From a virus: 35,988 nt of DNA. Below the pieces are notes generated by a model, which saw only the letters and a program-made list of their open reading frames with translations, had not been told where the DNA came from and did no database searches. The translations under genes were made by a program, and so were the position numbers. This document shows positions 29,855-35,988 of the stretch, one piece after another. The stretch is from IMG/VR virus record IMGVR_UViG_3300031857_000635, positions 1 through 35,988 of that record. One strand, written 5' to 3'. Within the stretch, counting starts at the first letter, position 1. Every line of letters starts with the position of its first letter.

Positions 29855-30073
29855 ATGAAGAAGCCAACACAACGCCAAAAAATACAGGAGTATGAATGTC
29901 TTCTACATTCTCTGTCATTGTCTCGTATGGTTGGCAATACTCAAAAAATTAACGAAATGCTGGATCGCATTGATGGTTGGAGTTATGCTCATCGTTGCGG
30001 TAATGGCACCTTAACTGATCGTCAGCAAAATGAGTTAATCAAAAAGGCTTTCTGGAGGATCAATGAACGCTGA
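29855..30073 (+). CDS. Small protein of the WSYAHRCGNG family, copy 1
   Basis: A protein of 72 residues. An N-terminal helix (QKIQEYECLLHSLSLSRM) is followed by INEMLDRIDGWSYAHRCGNG and LTDRQQNELIKKAFWRI. The second half is shared with the protein at 31612. Both look like helical phage proteins. It overlaps the RNA ligase gene by 11 nt and is the first gene of its operon, so it may act with the ligase. Function unknown. Confidence 0.65.
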   Translation: MKKPTQRQKIQEYECLLHSLSLSRMVGNTQKINEMLDRIDGWSYAHRCGNGTLTDRQQNELIKKAFWRINER

Positions 30074-31229
30074 GTTGCATATTCAAAAATTATTGCGTGG
30101 GTCTACTACGGGTCTAGAAGAAATCCGTGCTCTGGGCATCCGTTACACCCGTGACACCAGTCATCCCAACCTGGTGCAGTTTGCTTACCATATGACCGAA
30201 TCTTATGCAAACAAGACTCACCCCATTGTTCGTGAGAGCCGTGGTTTGATTTTGGACCAAGACCAAAATTGGAATGTGGTTGCTTTCCCCTTTCTGCGGT
30301 TTTTCAATTGGGGTGAACCTGGCGCTGCTGAAATTGATTGGTCCACTGCCCGAGTGCAGGAGAAGTTGGACGGATCTTTGATAATTTTGTGCCACTATGC
30401 TGGCAACTGGATGGTGAGTACCAAGCAAACCCCCGGTGCAAATTGCCAAGTGGGCGATTGGCCCATCACTTTCCGTGATCTTTTCTGGCAAACCTTCAAT
30501 CAAAAGTATAATACGCAAAATCTGATCCCGGGTTGGACCTATTGCTGGGAACTGGTTAGTCCCCAGAACCACGTGATTACTCGCAACAATACCGCCGAGG
30601 TAACGTTGTTGAGTGCCCGTGACGCTGACGGTGTTGAGGTTCACCTGGATGATCCCAGAATTTGGGAAGGGTTCCAGCGTGTGCGCCATTTTGATTTCAA
30701 TTCAGCCCAAGCAGCCACTCAGGCAGCTGAACAACTGGATCCTTTGGTGCAGGAAGGCTTTGTGGTGGTGGATCAACAGTTCAACCGGGTTAAAATCAAG
30801 AGCCCCAAGTATGTGGCTTTGCACTATTCTCGATTTAGTCTAGGGTTGCGTGGTATCCTGGATCTGATTCGTCAGGGTGAATCTGACGAAGCTGTTGTTT
30901 ATTTTGACGAAATCAAAGATCGATTTGCCATGGTGAATCAGCGAATTGACCAGTTAGCTGAGGTAATTGATCAGCATTTTCAGAATGCAAAACCACATGG
31001 TACGGATATTGTGTTCCAGGGTACCAGGGAAGAAATAGCCGCAAGCCGTAAGTCTTTTGCTGCATACGTTAAATCTCAGGTTCCTAGTGATATTCAGGGC
31101 GCAATGTTTTCCTTGATGAATGGTCATTTTCAGAATGCTCGTGCGTGGATTCTGAATCAAACAGACGATTATCTTTTAAATGTACTGAAACTCAAATTAA
31201 AGAACACAGTTAATCCATCTGAACAGTAA
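30063..31229 (+). CDS. rnl1: RNA ligase, T4 Rnl1-like
   Basis: A protein of 388 residues, close to the length of T4 Rnl1. RESRGLILDQDQNW and FPFLRFFNWGE lead into motif I EKLDGS (nucleotidyl-accepting K101; T4 uses K99). Motif III is around WTYCWELVSP, motif IV EGFVVVD and motif V VKIKSPKYV. It joins 5'-phosphate and 3'-OH RNA ends after Pnkp healing. The C-terminal 140 residues are helical, as in the tRNA-specificity domain of Rnl1. GGAGG precedes the start. It is far from pnkp in the genome, but the two form one pathway. Confidence 0.92.
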   Translation: MNAELHIQKLLRGSTTGLEEIRALGIRYTRDTSHPNLVQFAYHMTESYANKTHPIVRESRGLILDQDQNWNVVAFPFLRFFNWGEPGAAEIDWSTARVQEKLDGSLIILCHYAGNWMVSTKQTPGANCQVGDWPITFRDLFWQTFNQKYNTQNLIPGWTYCWELVSPQNHVITRNNTAEVTLLSARDADGVEVHLDDPRIWEGFQRVRHFDFNSAQAATQAAEQLDPLVQEGFVVVDQQFNRVKIKSPKYVALHYSRFSLGLRGILDLIRQGESDEAVVYFDEIKDRFAMVNQRIDQLAEVIDQHFQNAKPHGTDIVFQGTREEIAASRKSFAAYVKSQVPSDIQGAMFSLMNGHFQNARAWILNQTDDYLLNVLKLKLKNTVNPSEQ

Positions 31230-31237
31230 AGGTCATT

Positions 31238-31615
31238 ATGATTTCAAAATTCACACTAACTTCTGCTTTTACAGCCAAAGGATTTTTGATTTTTAAATTG
31301 CTAACCGCGACTGAAACTGGAGAAATTCGGGGTCAGTTGTTAGATTGCAATCGAAAGCCAGTGCCCAAACAGGAAATATGCTATCAGATTTATTTGAACA
31401 ATCTACCGCAGGCAAATACTTATTGCGACAAAACCAACACAGATGGGATTTTCAAGTTCACTGACCTAGAACCCGGGGTGTATGGCGTGTTTGTATCAGG
31501 AGATCGTTGGAGAACTACTCGATATCGCGATATCAGGGTGGAGCCAAATCGCAGGGTGGATCTGTTCTTTAAACTGATGCCAGCGCCGGGTCAGAATCTG
31601 AGTTGTATTTTATGA
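31238..31615 (+). CDS. CnaB/carboxypeptidase-regulatory-like beta-sandwich protein
   Basis: A protein of 125 residues. GEIRGQLLDCNRKPVPKQEI, TNTDGIFKFTDLEPGVYGVF and RVDLFFKL follow the prealbumin-like strand pattern of CarboxypepD_reg/CnaB domains, the same kind of domain that begins the protein at 31933. The N-terminal 25 residues are weakly hydrophobic (FTAKGFLIFKLLTA) and could be a poor signal peptide or membrane anchor. Two Cys pairs may be disulphides. It overlaps the next gene by 4 nt. Its role is unknown; a surface location is inferred. Confidence 0.65.
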   Translation: MISKFTLTSAFTAKGFLIFKLLTATETGEIRGQLLDCNRKPVPKQEICYQIYLNNLPQANTYCDKTNTDGIFKFTDLEPGVYGVFVSGDRWRTTRYRDIRVEPNRRVDLFFKLMPAPGQNLSCIL

Positions 31616-31845
31616 AAACCAAATATCCAAAAATTACCTTATCCGAAAAAGTGTTCTACATGGAAAAATTTTTGCATCAGCTATGCCTGGTTTATCAAGT
31701 GGGAAACACTGCCAAGATACAAGAGATGTTATCCAATGTGGAAATGTGGAGTTATGCTCATCGGTGCGGTAATGGTGCATTAACTTCTGCTGAGCAAGAA
31801 CAGTTGATCAGAGCAGCTTTCTGGAATAATATTGTCAACATTTAA
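31612..31845 (+). CDS. Small protein of the WSYAHRCGNG family, copy 2
   Basis: A protein of 77 residues from ATG 31612, overlapping the previous stop (ATGA). KIQEMLSNVEMWSYAHRCGN, GALTSAEQEQLIRAAFW aligns directly to the protein at 29855. The two copies flank the RNA ligase and CnaB-like genes, so the segment may have grown by duplication. Function unknown. Confidence 0.65.
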   Translation: MKTKYPKITLSEKVFYMEKFLHQLCLVYQVGNTAKIQEMLSNVEMWSYAHRCGNGALTSAEQEQLIRAAFWNNIVNI

Positions 31846-31932
31846 TCTGATTAAATGTAACTAAATTGTGTTGTACTTGTAATTTATTTGTAAATTTGAA
31901 AAGTGTAAGTAACAAAGAGGAATAATCAAAGA

Positions 31933-34900
31933 ATGAAAAATTTTTTTCTACATCTTATGTGTGTGATGGCACTGTGGTCACAGAGTGACACTTCTGCTAT
32001 CGTGGGTGTGATTCAGGACAGCGAACATGCCATTTTAGCAGGCGCCATGGTGACTGTGCAAAATGAAAAAACTGGCACCGTGAGAGAGGCAACCAGCGAC
32101 GCTGAAGGACGCTATACTTTAACCAATTTAAGTGCAGCCAATTACACCATTAAGGTAGCCGCACCAGGATTTGCTGCCATGCAACGCAGCGGAATCAAAC
32201 TGTCAGTGAGTCAGCAGATTGCTGTGAATTTTATTTTGGTCCCACAGATGATCAAAACTGAAATTGTGGTGGAAGGTGGCGACGTGGTGGCAGTAGACAC
32301 TGCCAGTGCCAAAATGGGGGTGAACGTTAGCGAACGCGAAGTGGAAAACTTGCCGCTGAACGGACGTCAGCTCAGTCAGCTGTATCTGCTGGCACCAGGT
32401 GCAAATACCGGCGGTGGTGGCAGTTATGACAACATCCGTTTTAGCGGTCGCAGCAATCAACAGAATGCTATCCGTTATGATGGTGTAGAAGGCAGTGCGA
32501 TTATTGACAGCAGCCCAGGCAATCTCAACGGGCAGATCAGCAGCTTTTTCCGCCTGCAGAGCAGCATGGAAAATGTGCAAGAATTCCGTGTGGAAAGCAA
32601 CAACTATCCGGCTGAATATGGCACAGGCACTGGTGGACAGATCACAGTGGTCACCAAAAGTGGTGGCAATCAGTTGCACGGCAGTGTGTTTGAATATCTG
32701 CGCAACAATGCACTGGATGCTCGCAACTTTTTTGATGGTGCAAAAACCAATCCACTGAGACTGAATCAGTTTGGAGCCAGCGCAGGTGGAGCCATTGTGC
32801 GAGATCGTTGGTTTTGGTTTGCGAGCAATGAAAATCTGCGTCAGCGTCAGAGCATTCCATTTAGAGAAGCTGTGCCCAGTGTGAGCGCACGAGCCAGAGC
32901 TGTGGCCAGTGTGCAGCCACTGATGAGTTTGTATCCAGTGGGCAATATTGCAACCACTGATCCCAATGCAGATGTTGTGGCGCTGGATCGCTCACAGTCT
33001 GTGGACGAAGCCAGCTTTGGATCACGCATTGACGGCAGACTAACTGAACGATTCAATGTGTACGCTCGTTTCTTCCGAGATCAGGGCCACAGTGTTCAAC
33101 CACTGGGCGTGACTGGCAACGGTATTGATGTTACCGCAGTACCGCAAAATGCAGTGTTCAACACTCAGTGGATCGTTAGCCCAACCAAAATCAATGAAGC
33201 CAAGCTGGGCATTAATGCTTACAAGACTCGTGCCTGGGGCAGAGCACCCATTGTCAACGGTTTTAATCCTGCTGATATCAGTGTAAATCTCACAGGTGGC
33301 ATTGCAATTGCAGGCATCAGCAGCCAGGGCGCAGGCACCGGCTTTGCTACTGCTGGCGGACTGGTTCGCAGCAACAGTGCAACCAATGGACGTGGTCAGC
33401 CTTATACCAATACCAGCACAGCACTGATTGATAACTTCAGCTGGATTCAGGGCAGCCACAATTTCAAAATGGGCGGAGAAGCTCGTTGGGTTCGGTTGTA
33501 CACTGATCGCCTGGGTGGCACAACCTACAGTTTTGCCAACGTAGAGGATTTGGTCAATAATCGTCCACTACAGGTGCAATTTTTAGGTGATGTGAGTGCG
33601 CCCAGTCCGTTCAATCGCAACGCAATCGGTGAGCGTGAACTCAATCAACACTTTTTGATTGGATATGTGCAGGACGAATGGAAGTTGCGTGACAACATCA
33701 CTGTGAACTATGGCATGCGATATGAATACTACAGTGTGTTTAAAGAAAAGCGTAACCTAGCTGTGGCTTGGAATCCAGTCACTGGTCAGCTGATGGATCC
33801 GGCGCTGCCTATTTATCGTAGCAGCCGCACTAACTTTGGTCCCAGGCTTAGTTCGACTTGGAGTCCGCGTCGATGGCAAGGCAAAACTGTGGTTCGGGTG
33901 GGATCGGGGATCTATTATGGTCCGGGTCAGCCGGAAGATCTAATCCAGCCGTTTGAATCAGATCGTGTGAGCAGCACACTAACTGGAGTTGCTTATCCCA
34001 TTAACACACAAGCAATTGTGGCCAACTACAACATCAACAGTCCCACACTTAAATTCCAGCCGCGTGCGTATGATCCTGGCTATCGTGTGCCGGAAACGGT
34101 GTACAGCTATACTACCAGCGTTCAGCAGCAGATCAGAAGCAACACTGTGACTGTGGCATATGTGGGCGGTTTGGGTCGCAACTTGTTTATTCGCACACTG
34201 GGCAACTTGATTACCAACGTGGGCACCAATGTCACAACTGGCGCGGCTGTGGTAACTCGACAGTTTGGCGATCGTTGGGCTGAAGTTGACGTAAAAACCA
34301 GTGGTGGCAATGATCACTACAATGCTCTGCAAGCCACACTGAATCGAAAAACTCGCAATGGTTTTAATTACGGTGTGAGCTATACTTGGGGACGTTCAAT
34401 CGGCAGCAGTGGTGGGTCAAACGAAACAGTCACGGTGGCCAATCCCTATAACTGGCGATATGATTATGGCAACAATGCGGCTGATATTCGTCACAATCTC
34501 AACACTGTGATGTTATACGAAGGTTCTCGTGGTTTACTAAAGAATTGGCAAGTGGGTAGTATTATTAATACTCGCACTGGATTGCCATTGGATCCACTTA
34601 TTGTGCGAAATGACGTAATCTACAAAGATCAGCGCACTGGTATGTACTACAACAATCCGGTAATAGAAAACGGAGTGGTACACAGTGTGGCTGTAGTAAA
34701 CGTACCCGGTGGCGGACAGAGTCGACAGATTCGCCGTCCGGACTACGTGGCAGGTGTCAGCCCTTATGTAAAGAGCAATGGCACATTGTACTTGAACAGT
34801 GCTGCGTTTAGCACTCCACTGCCAGGCACATTCGGCAACGCTTCCCGATACAGTTTGCGTGGTCCGGCTCTTTTCCAAACTGATTTCACCGTGCAGAGAA

Positions 34901-35166
34901 AGATTCGAATTACTGAACATTTTCAACTAACTGCTCGAGCTGAAGTTTATAACTTGTTCAACCGTGCTAACTTTGCCAATCCGCCTGCTCAATTGCCCAA
35001 CGCAATTCCCAGCAAGCCCGGGCAGGCCAACACAGTTCAGCCTGGACAGGCATTCGGTTCTAGCACTCAGGGAGCAACATTTGGTGTAATCAACAGCACA
35101 CTGGATCGCACAGTGGGCTTGGGAACCAGTCGACAGATTCAATTGAGTTTGCGACTGAGCTTCTAA
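31933..35166 (+). CDS. Full-length TonB-receptor-like outer-membrane protein (Oar type)
   Basis: A protein of 1077 residues. Signal peptide at 1-17 (KNFFLHLMCVMALWSQS). A CarboxypepD_reg domain covers about 22-105 (TSAIVGVIQDSEHAILAGAM, then TSDAEGRYTLTNLSA). A plug domain follows, with VENLPLNGRQLSQLYLLAPG, IRFSGRSNQQNAIRYDGVEG and YPAEYGTGTGGQITVVTKSG. The remainder is a beta-barrel ending in LSLRLSF, whose terminal Phe is the outer-membrane assembly signal. This architecture is greatly expanded in Acidobacteriota. No TonB box was recognised. It is intact and preceded by GAGGA. In a phage it could block superinfection, act as decoy receptor or bring in nutrients. Confidence 0.85.
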   Translation: MKNFFLHLMCVMALWSQSDTSAIVGVIQDSEHAILAGAMVTVQNEKTGTVREATSDAEGRYTLTNLSAANYTIKVAAPGFAAMQRSGIKLSVSQQIAVNFILVPQMIKTEIVVEGGDVVAVDTASAKMGVNVSEREVENLPLNGRQLSQLYLLAPGANTGGGGSYDNIRFSGRSNQQNAIRYDGVEGSAIIDSSPGNLNGQISSFFRLQSSMENVQEFRVESNNYPAEYGTGTGGQITVVTKSGGNQLHGSVFEYLRNNALDARNFFDGAKTNPLRLNQFGASAGGAIVRDRWFWFASNENLRQRQSIPFREAVPSVSARARAVASVQPLMSLYPVGNIATTDPNADVVALDRSQSVDEASFGSRIDGRLTERFNVYARFFRDQGHSVQPLGVTGNGIDVTAVPQNAVFNTQWIVSPTKINEAKLGINAYKTRAWGRAPIVNGFNPADISVNLTGGIAIAGISSQGAGTGFATAGGLVRSNSATNGRGQPYTNTSTALIDNFSWIQGSHNFKMGGEARWVRLYTDRLGGTTYSFANVEDLVNNRPLQVQFLGDVSAPSPFNRNAIGERELNQHFLIGYVQDEWKLRDNITVNYGMRYEYYSVFKEKRNLAVAWNPVTGQLMDPALPIYRSSRTNFGPRLSSTWSPRRWQGKTVVRVGSGIYYGPGQPEDLIQPFESDRVSSTLTGVAYPINTQAIVANYNINSPTLKFQPRAYDPGYRVPETVYSYTTSVQQQIRSNTVTVAYVGGLGRNLFIRTLGNLITNVGTNVTTGAAVVTRQFGDRWAEVDVKTSGGNDHYNALQATLNRKTRNGFNYGVSYTWGRSIGSSGGSNETVTVANPYNWRYDYGNNAADIRHNLNTVMLYEGSRGLLKNWQVGSIINTRTGLPLDPLIVRNDVIYKDQRTGMYYNNPVIENGVVHSVAVVNVPGGGQSRQIRRPDYVAGVSPYVKSNGTLYLNSAAFSTPLPGTFGNASRYSLRGPALFQTDFTVQRKIRITEHFQLTARAEVYNLFNRANFANPPAQLPNAIPSKPGQANTVQPGQAFGSSTQGATFGVINSTLDRTVGLGTSRQIQLSLRLSF

Positions 35167-35177
35167 TTAGGCAAAAT

Positions 35178-35204
35178 AAAAGGCTATGGAAATATAGCCT
35201 TTTT
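35178..35204 (+). terminator. Rho-independent terminator after the receptor gene
   Basis: Stem AAAAGGCTAT / ATAGCCTTTT (about 35178-35187 and 35194-35203) with a 6-nt loop, ending in TTTTT. The A-run on the left side makes it bidirectional. Confidence 0.85.
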
Positions 35205-35214
35205 ACCATTTTGT

Positions 35215-35243
35215 TTGATATCCGCTGCTTAATTAGCTATAAT
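35215..35243 (+). promoter_or_regulatory. Promoter for the DUF2061 gene and probably the tmRNA
   Basis: TTGATA (35215-35220), 17 bp, AGC-TATAAT (35238-35243). ATG 35254 is 10 nt further on, so the leader is about 4 nt. No other promoter is evident before the tmRNA. Confidence 0.75.
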
Positions 35244-35253
35244 AGTATTATAC

Positions 35254-35433
35254 ATGGAACAGCATAGACGAACATTAGCAAGATCAGCCAGCTGGCGAGT
35301 TACAGCAACCATTGTTACTGCTGTGTGGACTGGGATTGAATCAGCCATATGGATGAATTTGGCAATGACCATTGTTCACTATGCACATGAAAGAATTTGG
35401 TTGAAGATTCAGTGGGGTAAGCAGAATCAATAA
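35254..35433 (+). CDS. DUF2061-family membrane protein
   Basis: A protein of 59 residues. RTLARSASWRVTATIVTAVW, TGIESAIWMNLAMTIVHYA and HERIWLKIQWG match the short DUF2061 family: S-W-R at the start, a T-G-turn between two membrane helices, and H-E-R-x-W before the C-terminus. The function of the family is not established. It lies between a strong promoter and the tmRNA gene and is probably the first cistron of that transcript. Confidence 0.8.
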   Translation: MEQHRRTLARSASWRVTATIVTAVWTGIESAIWMNLAMTIVHYAHERIWLKIQWGKQNQ

Positions 35434-35455
35434 ATAAGTTTGATAGGTGATGATC

Positions 35456-35731
35456 TGGATTGAAGGCATTTTGGACGAGAGTTCGAATCTCTCCACCTCC
35501 CAGAATCATTTGAAAAAGTGATTCTGGGTGGGGGTGCAATTGGTTTCGACAGGATGAGCTAGAAAAGGGGAATCTATCCGGCAGACGACTACCGTAACAG
35601 CGTGAACTAAGAAATGCCAACAATACTTGGTATGATCTCGGTGAATACAGCTTCGAAGGTAACTTGGAAGCTGGGCTAGCAGTAGCCTAACCGAATGAGT
35701 TAGATGAGCCCTTGGAAACAGAATGCTCATC
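35456..35731 (+). ncRNA. ssrA: tmRNA with circularly permuted gene order
   Basis: The acceptor part comes first: T stem GAGAG/CTCTC (35477-35481, 35489-35493) with loop TTCGAAT, and the 3' acceptor strand CACCTCC (35494-35500). CCA is not encoded. A 29-nt spacer folds into a hairpin (CAGAATCA/TGATTCTG). Then comes the 5' acceptor strand GGGGGTG (35530-35536), able to pair over 7 bp with CACCTCC, and the D-like TTGGTTTCGACAGG typical of tmRNA. The tag frame runs from GCC 35616 to TAA 35688: 24 codons, beginning ANNTWYDL and ending AGLAVA. A 3' hairpin GATGAGC/GCTCATC closes the coding piece, and no second T arm follows. Outer ends are approximate. Confidence 0.85.
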
Positions 35732-35988
35732 AGGCAGAAGCTTTGCTTCTGCCTTTTTTCTTTGCCATCTTAATTTAGCAGATTCGCTCATTTTTCTTCG
35801 CACTTCTTCAGTAACAGGATGACCAAGTTGTGATTGACGTTGTTTTTCTCTATACTCAGCTGATCTAGGATTCTTTCTTTTTTTGCCTTTAAGAATTTTG
35901 CTTAAATTATTCTTACGATCCTCACTTAGAGGTCCTCGTTTTTTTGAAGGTACGGACCTAGGTCCTCGTTTTGTACCAAATGCTTTTG
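35687..35988 (-). CDS. NUMOD3-type DNA-binding protein, probable homing endonuclease C-terminus, cut by window edge
   Basis: The minus-strand frame is open from the window edge to a TAG at 35689-35687. It reads basic repeats (PLSEDRKNNLSKILKGKKRK, then RSAEYREKQRQSQLGHPV and TEEVRRKMSESAKLRWQRKK), the NUMOD3 style of homing endonucleases. The last 22 codons run through the tmRNA terminator and the 3' end of the tmRNA, ending in SSNSFG, so its own tail was probably lost or replaced at insertion. A nuclease domain, if any, lies beyond the window. Confidence 0.65.
   Translation of the reverse strand, partial: KAFGTKRGPRSVPSKKRGPLSEDRKNNLSKILKGKKRKNPRSAEYREKQRQSQLGHPVTEEVRRKMSESAKLRWQRKKAEAKLLPDEHSVSKGSSNSFG
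35732..35759 (+). terminator. Terminator of the tmRNA
   Basis: AGGCAGAAGC / GCTTCTGCCT stem (about 35732-35741 and 35745-35754) with a TTT loop, followed by six T. It lies right after the coding piece. The opposite strand reads it as part of a NUMOD3 protein. Confidence 0.9.

Noticed and set aside
35470-35503. Separate tRNA gene
   Set aside because: Only a T arm and 3' acceptor strand are present. There is no anticodon or D arm before them, and the acceptor pairs with 35530-35536 downstream.
35582-35611. Alternative tag frame starting GCAGACGAC (ADDY...)
   Set aside because: It is short, ends in SVN and has no hydrophobic degradation signal. The frame at 35616 begins ANN and ends LAVA, as tmRNA tags do.
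1-35988. Prophage or bacterial chromosome instead of phage genome
   Set aside because: No integrase, repressor, host housekeeping operon or tRNA attachment site is seen, and the gene set and packing are those of a large lytic phage. The receptor-like gene alone does not outweigh this.
1-35988. CRISPR arrays, IS elements, rRNA genes
   Set aside because: No regularly spaced repeats, transposase motifs or rRNA signatures were found on either strand.

Overview
The window reads as part of a large, probably lytic tailed-phage genome. Genes are tightly packed, almost all on the plus strand, and often overlap by 4-30 nt. Many encode small proteins of unknown function. The recognisable ones are typical of T4-like and jumbo phages: 5'-3' exonuclease, TOPRIM primase-like protein, Pnkp, T4 Rnl1-like RNA ligase, DHFR, thymidylate synthase, homing endonucleases of several families, and TATAAATA late-promoter-like sites. 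No integrase, IS element, CRISPR array or rRNA was seen. Several small proteins resemble conserved proteins of marine T4-like phages (from memory, no search run). The host may be an acidobacterium. That is an inference from two secreted or outer-membrane proteins (28712-29776 and 31933-35166) of a style characteristic of Acidobacteriota.

Layout. 1-5538: glycosyltransferase (5'-truncated by the window), folE, a GIY-YIG-like homing endonuclease, a phosphoribosyltransferase, unknown phage proteins and a HIT protein. 5540-7075: the only long minus-strand gene, a WCTA-motif repeat protein. 7097-12480: a receiver-like protein, nadE, queD and queE, interrupted by an HNH and a Vsr-like homing endonuclease. 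queE and the Vsr-like gene each carry a homopolymer frameshift. 12513-19436: replication and repair genes (exonuclease, TOPRIM protein, Pnkp) among small unknown genes, with a NUMOD3 remnant on the minus strand. 19489-25567: small genes under near-identical strong promoters, including a tandem duplication, an L7/L12 C-terminal-domain protein, a GIY-YIG nuclease, and a MoxR-type AAA ATPase / VWA-metallopeptidase-like pair. 25595-28696: conserved phage proteins, DHFR and ThyA. 28712-35166: a secreted protein, RNA ligase flanked by two paralogous small proteins, a CnaB-like protein and a full-length 1077-aa TonB-receptor-like (Oar-type) protein. 35178-35988: a DUF2061 membrane protein, a tmRNA gene whose parts are in circularly permuted order, and a NUMOD3 protein cut by the window edge.

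How it works together. FolE, QueD and QueE form the path from GTP to 7-carboxy-7-deazaguanine. DHFR and ThyA make dTMP, NadE makes NAD, and Pnkp plus Rnl1 repair cut RNA. The tmRNA and L12-like protein point to interference with or support of host translation. Regulation is unusually readable. A repeated promoter (TTGACA, 17 bp, TGCTATACT) drives many genes, and at several the ATG lies 6 nt after the -10 box, which predicts leaderless mRNAs. Three homing endonuclease genes of different families each start inside a hairpin whose loop holds a late-promoter-like TAAATA motif, as in T4 I-TevI.
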